Shown here: positions 49,010-56,913 of the stretch, piece by piece
Layout of the letters: each line of letters begins with the position of its first letter
How positions within the stretch are numbered: position 1 is the first letter of the stretch
Source of the DNA: Candidatus Latescibacterota bacterium
GTDB taxonomy: Bacteria; Krumholzibacteriota; Krumholzibacteriia; JACNKJ01
DNA length: 64,000 nucleotides
Direction: 5' to 3'
Assembly: GCA_020633725.1 (NCBI GenBank)
Contig: JACKDC010000002.1
Location: forward strand, 310,001 to 374,000
The notes under the pieces: generated by a model
The model's input: only the letters and a program-made list of their open reading frames with translations
Databases searched by the model: none
Told to the model about the DNA's origin: nothing
Position numbers and translations under genes: made by a program

Positions 49010-50023
49010 GTGACCCGTCTGCCCGCGGTCCCGATCCTGCTGGCGCTCGCAAGCTCGGCCAGCGCGGCGACGCTCCATGTCCCCGCCGATCTCCCCGCCA
49101 TCGCGGGTGCGCTGGCTGTAGCAAGCTCCGGCGACACGGTGCTCGTCTCGCCCGGCACCTACCTCGAGCACGATCTCGTGCTGCCCTCCGGCGTCGTGCT
49201 ACTCGGCGACGCGGCGACCCCGGAACACGTAGTGATCGACGCGGCCGGCCAGGGCCGCGTCCTCTTTGGCGACGGCCTCGCGGCCGGCACCGAGATCGGC
49301 ATGCTCACCCTACAGGGCGGCGCGACGTCCGGCAACGGCGGCGGCGCGATTCTCTCCGGCAGTTTTCTGCTGAGGGACTGCGTGATCGAGGACTGCAGCG
49401 CAGATGGCCTGGGCGGCGGCCTGCGCTTGCAGCGCGGCGAGGTTCGTCGCTGCGACTTTCGCGACAATCACGCGGGGGCCGGCGGCGGGCTTGCGATCGG
49501 CAACAGCGACACAGCGCATGTAGAGGACTGCGTCTTCGCCGGGAACACCGCCACGATCGGGGGTGCGGCAGCCTCCACCGGCTTCCTGACCCTCGTCCAC
49601 TGCACGCTGGCCTTCAATACAGCAGATCGCGGGGGAGCGGTGTTCTACGGCGGTGACTCGGAGATCCAGGCTAGGACTCTCCTCGATCGCTGCCTCGTCG
49701 CCTTCAACATGGCCGCCAGCAGCAGCGGCGGTATCGACGGTTGGTACAGCGTAGGAGAAGCGCCTCACATCGACTTCGACTGCAGCGATGTCTTCGGCAA
49801 CACACCGACAGAAATCGTCGGCGGCTTCCCGATGGCAGATCTCATCTATTCCGACCCCCAGTTCTGCCCCGGCGCCGGCGAGGGCCGCTACCCCATCGCC
49901 GACGGCTCGCCCTGCGCGCCGGCGAACAGCCCCTGCGGCGAGCGGATCGGCGCCTTCGACCCGGCCTGCGCGAGTACGGCCGTGGAGCGTCGCAGCTGGG
50001 GCGCGGTGAAGTCGCTCTACTGA
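49010..50023 (+). CDS. secreted right-handed beta-helix protein with C-terminal VKSLY tag
   Basis: This 337-residue exported protein resembles the one at 44806. Its signal peptide ends near 'SSASAATL'. It then has 'HVPADLPAIAGALAVASSGD', and rungs such as 'DCVIEDCSADGLGGGL', 'RCDFRDNHAGAGGGL' and 'DCVFAGNTATIGGAA' of a polymorphic beta-helix outer-surface type. The end is 'SPCGERIGAFDPACAS' followed by S-W-G-A-V-K-S-L-Y. GTG 49010 is preceded by CCGGGAGGTGTGAT, nearly the same leader as at 16835. An 18-bp palindrome upstream may control it. Binding target unknown. Confidence 0.84.
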   Translation: MTRLPAVPILLALASSASAATLHVPADLPAIAGALAVASSGDTVLVSPGTYLEHDLVLPSGVVLLGDAATPEHVVIDAAGQGRVLFGDGLAAGTEIGMLTLQGGATSGNGGGAILSGSFLLRDCVIEDCSADGLGGGLRLQRGEVRRCDFRDNHAGAGGGLAIGNSDTAHVEDCVFAGNTATIGGAAASTGFLTLVHCTLAFNTADRGGAVFYGGDSEIQARTLLDRCLVAFNMAASSSGGIDGWYSVGEAPHIDFDCSDVFGNTPTEIVGGFPMADLIYSDPQFCPGAGEGRYPIADGSPCAPANSPCGERIGAFDPACASTAVERRSWGAVKSLY

Positions 50024-50045
50024 TCGCGCCGCCGGCGGCAACGAA

Positions 50046-50071
50046 AAAGGCGGGGGAGAGCCCCCGCCTTT
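50046..50071. terminator. bidirectional intrinsic terminator
   Basis: The 11-bp stem AAAGGCGGGGG/CCCCCGCCTTT with an AGAG loop lies between the convergent VKSLY and OmpA genes. A/T runs lie on both sides, so it can end transcription from either direction. Confidence 0.85.
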
Positions 50072-50094
50072 CGCGTTTCAGTCGTGACCCGCGC

Positions 50095-51561
50095 TCAGCC
50101 CGCGGTCTTGATGCGCACGTCGATGCGGCGGTTCATCGCGCGGCCGGCCTCCGTCTCGTTGCTGGCGATGGGCTTCGACTCGCCGAATCCCACCGCGCTG
50201 AAGCGGCTGAGCACGCCGCCCATGTTGGCCTGCAGATAGTCCTGCACAGCGGTGGCGCGGCGCAGGCTGAGGGCCTGGTTGACGTCGTCGTTGCCCCGCG
50301 CGTCCGTATGGCCCTCGATCGCCACGGGGGCGTTCGGGTACACCCGCAGCGCCTGCTGCAGCTTGGTGAGCAGCTGGAAGTTCTCCGGGCGGATCTCCGA
50401 CGAGCCCGTCGGGAAGGACAGCCCGTGCATGCGGATGATGAGATCGCTGCCATCCTGCAGGACCTGCGCCTCCGCGGGTTCGAACAGCCCGCGCACCTTC
50501 TCCAGCGCCTGCTGGCGCTCCTGCTCGGCCTGCATCGCCGCGGTGGTGCTGCGCTGGCGCTGCTCGAGCGCCGCCAGCTGCGCGTCGAGGGAGTCGATCG
50601 TGGCGGCGGACTGCGCGAGGCGCGCGGTCTGGTCGGACAGCTCGGACTGCAGGTTGCCGCGATCCGAGTAGAGGCTGCCCAGGGCGCTCACCACGGCGTC
50701 GGACACGGCCTTCGGTCCCTGGCTGAAGTCCGGCGCGATCTTGAGCGACTCGCAAATGGCTCCCAGGCTCTGCTCGTAGTCCAGCACGAGCGACTCCACC
50801 GTGCCCGTGTTGCGCTCGCCCGCCGCATCGGAGCGGCCGGCGATGATGCTCGCGCGCAGATAACCCCGCGACGCCTCGCGCGCCTGCTCCTTGGCCGTGG
50901 CGCGCTGGTAGCGGTCGCCGCGCAGGACGTCCTCGGCGCCGTTCAGCATGGCGTCGGCGGCGGCGAAGGTCTTGGGCGCCTTCTTGTCGGCGCCCGCGGT
51001 CAGCGCGGCCTCGCGTGAGGCATGGGCCGTGCCCAGCAGGTCCGTGCGGATGGCCTCCAGCTCGGCGCTGCGGTAGAGGTCCTGGGCGACCTCGGCCTTG
51101 CTGCGCGTCTTGTTCTGGTCGCCCTTCTCCACCTCGCGGCCGGCCTCTTCGATGGCCGCCTCGGCCGACTCCCACTGCTTGGCGGCGTACTGCGGGGCGT
51201 CGGCGGCGAGGGCGTCCGCCCGGGCTTCCAGGGCGCCGCGAAGCAGCAGCTTGCCCATCTCCTCGAGCCGCGCCACGGCGTCGAGCTTCTGGGTGGCCTC
51301 CTTGAGCTTGGCGCGGATGTCCTCGATCTTGCCGCCCTTGCCGAACTTCTGCTTGGCCTCGGCGAGCTTCTGCTGCGCCTCGGCGAACTGCTTCGGCGCG
51401 ATCTGCGCCCAGTTGGCCGCCTGGCCCTCGGCCGCGCGGGTCTCCACCGCCGCGATCTCGCCCTCGATGCCCTGGGGCTGGGCCGCCGCCGGACCGGCCA
51501 GGGTGGCGGCGGCGAGGAGCGCGCCGGCGACAAAGCGGATGAATCTGCGGGGAACGAACAT
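50095..51561 (-). CDS. OmpA-family protein with long helical N-terminal region
   Basis: This 488-residue protein is exported (signal peptide to about 'GPAAAQP'). Residues 25-340 are mostly charged helices ('FAEAQQKLAEAKQKFGKGGK', DUF4398-like, then 'DSLDAQLAALEQRQ') and probably span the periplasm. The C-terminal OmpA domain binds peptidoglycan: 'IEGHTDARGNDDVNQALSLR' and 'GFGESKPIASNETEAGRAMN' carry the usual Asp and Arg. There is no N-terminal beta-barrel, so it is more like a tethering or Pal-type protein. GGGAGG lies 8 bases ahead of the ATG. Confidence 0.9.
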   Translation of the reverse strand: MFVPRRFIRFVAGALLAAATLAGPAAAQPQGIEGEIAAVETRAAEGQAANWAQIAPKQFAEAQQKLAEAKQKFGKGGKIEDIRAKLKEATQKLDAVARLEEMGKLLLRGALEARADALAADAPQYAAKQWESAEAAIEEAGREVEKGDQNKTRSKAEVAQDLYRSAELEAIRTDLLGTAHASREAALTAGADKKAPKTFAAADAMLNGAEDVLRGDRYQRATAKEQAREASRGYLRASIIAGRSDAAGERNTGTVESLVLDYEQSLGAICESLKIAPDFSQGPKAVSDAVVSALGSLYSDRGNLQSELSDQTARLAQSAATIDSLDAQLAALEQRQRSTTAAMQAEQERQQALEKVRGLFEPAEAQVLQDGSDLIIRMHGLSFPTGSSEIRPENFQLLTKLQQALRVYPNAPVAIEGHTDARGNDDVNQALSLRRATAVQDYLQANMGGVLSRFSAVGFGESKPIASNETEAGRAMNRRIDVRIKTAG

Positions 51562-51681
51562 TCCATGACCTCCCGATGCTGGAAATGTCGCGACCGCAGA
51601 AGGTAGCAGGGTCCCCCAGGATTGCAAGATCCGCCCGTCCACGCCCGGCTTTGCGGAGCTAAATGACTTGATCTCTGTTAC

Positions 51682-51710
51682 TTGCGCAGCGATTGGGCAG
51701 CGGCTATCCT
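51682..51710 (+). promoter_or_regulatory. candidate promoter of the dusB-lar operon
   Basis: TTGCGC (51682-51687) and TATCCT (51705-51710) are 17 bp apart, 24 bases ahead of the GTG start of dusB. It would drive the six-gene run to 57744. Confidence 0.45.
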
Positions 51711-51733
51711 GGGGGTCCGTCCGAAGGAGCGCC

Positions 51734-52732
51734 GTGACGACATCGTCCGACAAGCTGCAGCGCATCGAGCGCCTGCGCGCGGTGGTCCGCGCCGGGGGCG
51801 CGGCCTGCGCGCCCATGGCCGGCGTCACGGACCGGCCCTTCCGGCGGATCTGCCGGCGCATGGGGTCGATCTACGTCACCACCGAGTTCATCAGCAGCGT
51901 CGGGCTGGCGCGGGGGCGCGAGAAGGTTCGCGCGATGGCGGCCTACGACGAGGAGGAGCGCCCGCTGGGCATCCAGCTCTTCGGGGCGGACCCCAAGGGC
52001 ATGGCGGCCGGCGCGCGGGCCGCGGCCGCGATGGGGCCGGACTTCATCGACATCAACTTCGGCTGCCCGGTGAAGAAGGTCGTGCGCACCAACGGCGGCA
52101 GCTCCTGCATGAAGGACCTCGGCCTGATGGAGACGATCATCCGCGCCGTGGACGAGGCCGTGGACCTGCCCGTCACCGTGAAGATGCGCGCGGGCTGGGA
52201 TCACGACTCGCGCAACGCGCCCGAGGCCGCGCGGATGGCCGAGGCCGCGGGCGTCGCCTGGGTGGCCGTGCACGGACGCACGCGCGCGCAGCTCTACAGC
52301 GGGCGGGCCGACCTCGACATCATTCGCGAAGTGAAGGAGGCCGTGTCGATCCCGGTGATCGGCAACGGCGACGTGGTGGACGCCGCCAGCTATCAGCGCA
52401 TGGTGGACGCGACCGGCGTCGACGCCGTGGTGATCGGCCGCGGCGCCATCGGCAATCCGTGGATCTTCGACGAGATCGCCGCGCACCGCGCGGGCCGGCC
52501 CTGGAGTCCGCCCTCGCTGGAGGATCGCGTCGAGCTGCTCATGGAGCACATGCTGTCCAAGGTGGACGAGCAGGGCGCCTGGCGTGGCGTCGTGGCCTTC
52601 CGCACGCAGATGGCCCAGTACCTGCGCGGGCTACCCGGCGCCGCGGCGCTCCGCAAGGAGCTCTTCGGCCTGGACGACCCCGCCGACGTGCGCGCTCGGC
52701 TGCTGGAGTACTGCCGCCGGCAGGCCGCCTAG
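51734..52732 (+). CDS. dusB: tRNA dihydrouridine synthase
   Basis: This 332-residue flavoenzyme reduces uridines in the tRNA D-loop. It has 'APMAGVTDRPFRRICRRMGS', the catalytic Cys in 'NFGCPVKKVVRTNGG', 'VTVKMRAGWD' and the FMN-binding 'VIGRGAIGNPWIFDEIAAHR'. GTG 51734 follows AAGGAG by six bases. It heads the operon with lar genes; the association looks positional. Substrate position (U16, U17 or U20) cannot be assigned with certainty, so the B label is by overall similarity. Confidence 0.9.
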   Translation: MTTSSDKLQRIERLRAVVRAGGAACAPMAGVTDRPFRRICRRMGSIYVTTEFISSVGLARGREKVRAMAAYDEEERPLGIQLFGADPKGMAAGARAAAAMGPDFIDINFGCPVKKVVRTNGGSSCMKDLGLMETIIRAVDEAVDLPVTVKMRAGWDHDSRNAPEAARMAEAAGVAWVAVHGRTRAQLYSGRADLDIIREVKEAVSIPVIGNGDVVDAASYQRMVDATGVDAVVIGRGAIGNPWIFDEIAAHRAGRPWSPPSLEDRVELLMEHMLSKVDEQGAWRGVVAFRTQMAQYLRGLPGAAALRKELFGLDDPADVRARLLEYCRRQAA

Positions 52733-52752
52733 CCGCCCGCGCAAGGAGCGCC

Positions 52753-53535
52753 GTGGAAGAATCCCGCATTCGCGAGCTGCTGGAAGCGCTCGCCGCCAAT
52801 CGTCTCAGCGTGGACGAGGCCGTCAAGGGCCTGGCCGGCCTCAGCGTCGAGACGCTCGGCCACAGCCGCATCGACCACCACCGCGCCGTGCGCACGGGCT
52901 TCCCCGAAGTGATCTTCTGCCAGGGCAAGACGCCCGCCCAGGTGGCCGAGATCGCCGCGGCCCTGGACGCCGCCGGCAGCCGCATCCTCGCCACGCGCTG
53001 CGAGCCCGCGCACTTCGAGGCCGCGGCGGCGCGCGTCGCCGATCTCACGCATCAACCGCTGTCGCGCCTGTTCTACAAGGGCCTGCCCGTGCGCGACGAG
53101 GCCGCCGGACGCGTGCTCGTGGTGAGCGCGGGCACCAGCGACATCCCCGTGGCCGACGAGGCCGTCTGGACCGCGCGCATGGTGGGCGCGCACGTGGAGA
53201 CGCTCTTCGACGCCGGCGTCGCCGGCATCCACCGCCTCACCAGCCAGCGCGAGCTGCTCGACTGGGCCGACGCCATCGTGGTCGCCGCGGGCATGGAGGG
53301 CGCCCTCGCCAGCGTGGTGGGCGGCCTGGTGCGCGTGCCGGTGATCGCGGTGCCCACGAGCGTGGGCTATGGCGCGTCCTTCGGCGGGCTCGCGGCGCTG
53401 CTCGGCATGCTGAACTCCTGCGCGGTGGGCGTGAGCGTGATGAACATCGACAACGGCTTCGGCGCGGGCCTCGCCGCGGCGCGCTTCGCGCGGGGCGTGG
53501 GCGAGGCCGTCAAGCGGGACCGGGAGTCCAGGTGA
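52753..53535 (+). CDS. larB: nickel-pincer cofactor biosynthesis protein LarB
   Basis: LarB carboxylates and hydrolyses nicotinic acid adenine dinucleotide in the first step of the nickel-pincer (SCS) cofactor. This 260-residue protein has the expected 'DHHRAVRTGFPEVIFCQGKT' and the PurE-like C-terminal half 'VVSAGTSDIPVADEAVWTA' and 'GYGASFGGLAALLGMLNSCA'. GTG 52753 has AAGGAGCGCC ahead. It overlaps larC by GTGA. NaAD used here also links to nadE at 37958. Confidence 0.94.
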   Translation: MEESRIRELLEALAANRLSVDEAVKGLAGLSVETLGHSRIDHHRAVRTGFPEVIFCQGKTPAQVAEIAAALDAAGSRILATRCEPAHFEAAAARVADLTHQPLSRLFYKGLPVRDEAAGRVLVVSAGTSDIPVADEAVWTARMVGAHVETLFDAGVAGIHRLTSQRELLDWADAIVVAAGMEGALASVVGGLVRVPVIAVPTSVGYGASFGGLAALLGMLNSCAVGVSVMNIDNGFGAGLAAARFARGVGEAVKRDRESR

Positions 53536-54746
53536 GCCGCGCGGAGGACAGCTTGCGTACCCACGTACTCCTAATTGACGCTCCCACCGGCATCGCCGGC
53601 GACATGTTCCTCGCCGGCCTCGCCGGCCTCGGCTTCGACCTCCTGTCGCTGCAGCAGGCGTTCGCGCGCGCGGGCGTCCAGCTCACGCTGGGCGCCGAGC
53701 CGGTGAAGCGCCACGGTCTCGCGGGTCTGCGCCTCGCGGCGGAGCTGCCGCACGAGCACGTCCACCGGCATCTGTCGGACTGCCTCGCGATCCTCGACCG
53801 CCTCGAACTGCCCGCTGCCGCGCGCGCGCTGGCCGGCCGCTGCTTCGAGCGTCTGGCGCGCGTGGAGGGCGAGCGGCACGGCGTGGCGCCGGAGGCCGTC
53901 CACTTCCACGAGGTGGGGGCGATGGACTCGCTGCTCGACATCGCCGGCGCCGCCCTCGGCCTCACGACTCTCGGCGTCACGCAGGTCGTCCTGCGCGATC
54001 TCGCCGTCGGGCACGGCACGGCGACGATGGCCCACGGCGCGCTGCCCCTGCCCGCGCCGGCGACGCTCGCCCTGCTCGAGGGCTTCCCCGTGCGCGAGGC
54101 GGGCTTCGAGGGCGAGCTGGTGACGCCCACCGGCGCGCTCATCCTGGCCGAGACCGCGACGCCCGCGGTCCCCGGCCTGCGCTGGCGTCCGCTGCGCACG
54201 GCCTACGGCGCCGGCACGCGCGAGCTCGCCGACCGGCCCAACCTGCTGCGGCTCACGCTGGCCGAGGCGCTGCCGGCGGCGGCGGACGGGCTCGTCCACC
54301 GCGAGTTGCCCGTGCTGCGCTGCACCGTGGACGACATGAGCGCCGAGCGCTGCGGCTTTCTCATGGAGCGGCTCTTCGAGGCGGGCGCGCTGGACGTCCA
54401 CTTTCGCCCGCTGCAGATGAAGAAGAACCGCCCCGGGCTGGAGATCGAGGTGCTCTCGCCGGAGGATCGCCTCCTCGCGCTGCAGACCCTCGTGCTCACC
54501 GAGACGAGCACGCTCGGCCTGCGCATCGCGCGCGAGGAGCGCGTGGAGCTGCCCCGGGCCTTCGAGCCGGTGGAGACGCCCTTCGGAGAGGTCACGATGA
54601 AGGTGGCCACGCTTCCCGACGGCAGCCTGCGGGCCGCGCCCGAGTACGAGGACTGCGCGCGCCTCGCCCGTGCGACGGGCCGTCCGCTGGCCGACATCGA
54701 AGAGGCCGCGCGCCTGGCCTGGCGGCAGCGTCGGGACGCCAGGTGA
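53532..54746 (+). CDS. larC: nickel-pincer cofactor biosynthesis protein LarC
   Basis: This 404-residue CTP-dependent nickel insertase shows 'DAPTGIAGDMFLAGLAGLGF' and the His-rich 'ELPHEHVHRHLSD', likely Ni-binding. 'VHFHEVGAMDSLLDIAGAAL' and 'LVTPTGALILAETATP' follow. Some bacteria encode LarC in two frameshifted parts; here it is one frame with no slip site. It is co-translated with larB. LarE, the sulfur-insertion protein, is not in this window, and neither is an obvious lactate racemase. Confidence 0.94.
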   Translation: MSRAEDSLRTHVLLIDAPTGIAGDMFLAGLAGLGFDLLSLQQAFARAGVQLTLGAEPVKRHGLAGLRLAAELPHEHVHRHLSDCLAILDRLELPAAARALAGRCFERLARVEGERHGVAPEAVHFHEVGAMDSLLDIAGAALGLTTLGVTQVVLRDLAVGHGTATMAHGALPLPAPATLALLEGFPVREAGFEGELVTPTGALILAETATPAVPGLRWRPLRTAYGAGTRELADRPNLLRLTLAEALPAAADGLVHRELPVLRCTVDDMSAERCGFLMERLFEAGALDVHFRPLQMKKNRPGLEIEVLSPEDRLLALQTLVLTETSTLGLRIAREERVELPRAFEPVETPFGEVTMKVATLPDGSLRAAPEYEDCARLARATGRPLADIEEAARLAWRQRRDAR

Positions 54747-55525
54747 AGCGCCCCCCGCGCCGCCGGATCGCGCGGGGCGCGCTGCTCGCCGCCCTCGCGC
54801 TGGCCCTCGCGCTGCAGGGCTGCTCGAGCCGCAAGCGCGACGCGCACAGCCCCTACGCCCTCCCCGAGGAGATGACGGGCCGCGAACCGGGCATCCGCGC
54901 CACGCTGGACGAGACCACCACCTGGGAAGCGCTCGCCGAGGCCTACTACGGCGACCGCGGCCGCGCGCGCGGACTCCGCCGCGCCAACCGCGCGCTGGGG
55001 GACACGCCCGCGGCGGGCGACCGCGTCTTCGTCCCCATGGACGAGCGCGAGCGCGCGGCCTTCGAGGAGCGCGCCACGGCCCGCGCGCCCTACAATCGCG
55101 GACTGGAGTCGGCGCGGCGCGGGGACTATCCCGCGGCGATCCTGCAGTTCCAGGAGGCGCTGCGCATCGACCCGCGCCTGGCGCGGGCGCAGTACAACCT
55201 GGGGCTCGTCTATCTGCGCGCGGGGCGTCCCGCCGAGGCCGCCGACGCGCTCGAGCGCGCCGCGGACATGCAGTCCAGCGCCGACACCCACTACGCCCTC
55301 GGCAGCGCCCGACTCGAACAGGGCGACCCGCGCCGGGCCGAGCGCGCCTTCCGCAAGGCGGTCGACGTCGACCCCTGGCACCTGCCCAGCCTCTACGCCC
55401 TCGCCCGCCTCGTGCAGAGCGACGACCCGCGCGAAGCCGCCGAACTCTGGCGCCGCGTGCTGGCGCTCGATCCCCACGGACCGCGCGGCGAGGAGGCGGC
55501 GCGGGCGCTGGGGCTCGCCCCGTGA
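54743..55525 (+). CDS. lipoprotein with LysM-like and TPR repeats
   Basis: This 260-residue lipoprotein (lipobox 'LALQGC', about residue 27) has a LysM-like region ('TTTWEALAEAYYGDRGRARG' to 'AGDRVFVPM', residues 57-100) that may bind peptidoglycan. At least three TPR units follow ('YNRGLESARRGDYPAAILQF', 'AQYNLGLVYLRAGRPAEAAD', 'THYALGSARLEQGDPRRAER'). It probably acts as a periplasmic scaffold. It overlaps larC and the ABC ATPase by GTGA, so it is tightly embedded in this operon, though its link to nickel is unclear. Confidence 0.86.
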   Translation: MKRPPRRRIARGALLAALALALALQGCSSRKRDAHSPYALPEEMTGREPGIRATLDETTTWEALAEAYYGDRGRARGLRRANRALGDTPAAGDRVFVPMDERERAAFEERATARAPYNRGLESARRGDYPAAILQFQEALRIDPRLARAQYNLGLVYLRAGRPAEAADALERAADMQSSADTHYALGSARLEQGDPRRAERAFRKAVDVDPWHLPSLYALARLVQSDDPREAAELWRRVLALDPHGPRGEEAARALGLAP

Positions 55526-56910
55526 CTCCGCGCGCGCTCGTGGAAGCGCGCGGCGTGACGCTGCGCCGCGGCGAGCGTGTTCTGCTCGAGGACGTCACCG
55601 TCGGCCTCGCCGCCGGCGAGCGCTGGGTGCTCTGGGGCGCCAACGGCGCGGGCAAGAGCAGCCTCGCGCGGCTGCTGGCGGGGCTCGAGGCGCCGAGCGC
55701 CGGCGGCGTGCTGTTCGCCGCCGGGGTCGACGCGCCGCTGCCGCTGCTCGTCCCCGATCCCGACGCCCAGCTCGCCGCCGCCAGCGTGCGCGACGAGATC
55801 GCCCTCGGCGCACGCCGCCCCGGCGAGCCGCGCCTCGATCGCGCGGGCCGTGGGCCGGCCGCCGCGCGGATCGACGCCGCGCTGGCCGAGTACCGACTCG
55901 GCGCGCTGGCCCGGCGCAATCCGCACGCGCTGTCGGGGGGCGAGAAGCGCCGGCTGGCGATCGCGGCGCTGAGCGTGCTCGACAGCCCCGTCCTCCTGCT
56001 GGACGAACCCGAGCTCCACCTCGATCCGCCCTCCTGGCGCGAGACCTGCGCGCACCTGGACGCCTGGCTGGCCGGCGGCGAGCGGGCCGTGCTCGAGATC
56101 AGCCGCGATCCCGCGCGGCTCGCGGGGGCGGCCGGCCTCGCGGTGCTGCACGACGGGCGACTGATCGCGGCCGGGCCGCCGGAGCGCGTGCGCGAGGCCC
56201 TGGCGGGGCGTCCCGAGCTGGCGCTGCCCTGGCCGGGCGAGACGCCGGCCGCCGCGCCCGCTCCGCCGCCGCCGGGCGACGCGGTCCTGCGCGCCGAGGG
56301 GCTGCGCCTGGACCGTCCCAGCGGGGGCACTCCCGTGCTGGCGGGCCTCGATCTCACGCTCCACGCCGGCGAACGCGTGCTGCTCGTGGGGGATAACGGC
56401 AGTGGGAAGAGCGTCCTGCTGCTGCTCCTGGCCGGCCTGGCCGATCCGGACGCCGGCCGCCTTTGGCGCGCCCCGGACTCCGGCGAGCCCGCGCTGGCCT
56501 TTCAGGAGCCCGAGCGGGTATGCTTCGCCGAGCGGGTGGACGCGGAAGTGGCCTTCGGCCTCGAACGCCGCCTCGGCCTGCGGGGCGCGGCCCTCGCCGC
56601 GCGCGTGGAGACGGCGCTGGCGGCCGTGGGGCTGCCGGCCGCGACGTTCGCGTCGCGGGATCCGTTCCGCCTCTCCACCGGGGAGCAACGGCGGCTGGCG
56701 CTGGCCAGCATCCTGGCCCTGGAGCCGCCGCTGCTGCTGCTGGACGAACCCGCCGCCGCCCTCGATCCCGCGGGCCGCGCGGCGCTGCTGGCGGCCGTGG
56801 ACGCCTGGCCCGGTGCGCTGCTCTGGGCCGACTGCCGGCCGGAGGCCGGCGAGGGCGTCCGCTGGCACCGCCGACTGCGGCTGGCGGATGGACATCTGTC
56901 GGAGGAGTGA
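55522..56910 (+). CDS. double ABC-domain ATPase (EcfA/CbiO-like)
   Basis: This 462-residue protein fuses two ABC cassettes. The first has Walker A 'GANGAGKSSLARLLAG' (about residue 38), signature 'LSGGEKRRLAI' and Walker B 'VLLLDEPELHLD'. The second has 'GDNGSGKSVLLLLLAG' (about residue 292), 'LSTGEQRRLAL' and 'LLLLDEPAAALD'. Each looks like the ATPase pair of energy-coupling factor transporters. The transmembrane EcfT and a substrate-binding S component are not next to it. Since larBC precede it, nickel or cobalt uptake is a fair inference. It lies four bases from the YihY-family gene. Confidence 0.85.
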   Translation: MTPRALVEARGVTLRRGERVLLEDVTVGLAAGERWVLWGANGAGKSSLARLLAGLEAPSAGGVLFAAGVDAPLPLLVPDPDAQLAAASVRDEIALGARRPGEPRLDRAGRGPAAARIDAALAEYRLGALARRNPHALSGGEKRRLAIAALSVLDSPVLLLDEPELHLDPPSWRETCAHLDAWLAGGERAVLEISRDPARLAGAAGLAVLHDGRLIAAGPPERVREALAGRPELALPWPGETPAAAPAPPPPGDAVLRAEGLRLDRPSGGTPVLAGLDLTLHAGERVLLVGDNGSGKSVLLLLLAGLADPDAGRLWRAPDSGEPALAFQEPERVCFAERVDAEVAFGLERRLGLRGAALAARVETALAAVGLPAATFASRDPFRLSTGEQRRLALASILALEPPLLLLDEPAAALDPAGRAALLAAVDAWPGALLWADCRPEAGEGVRWHRRLRLADGHLSEE

Positions 56911-56913
56911 GGG

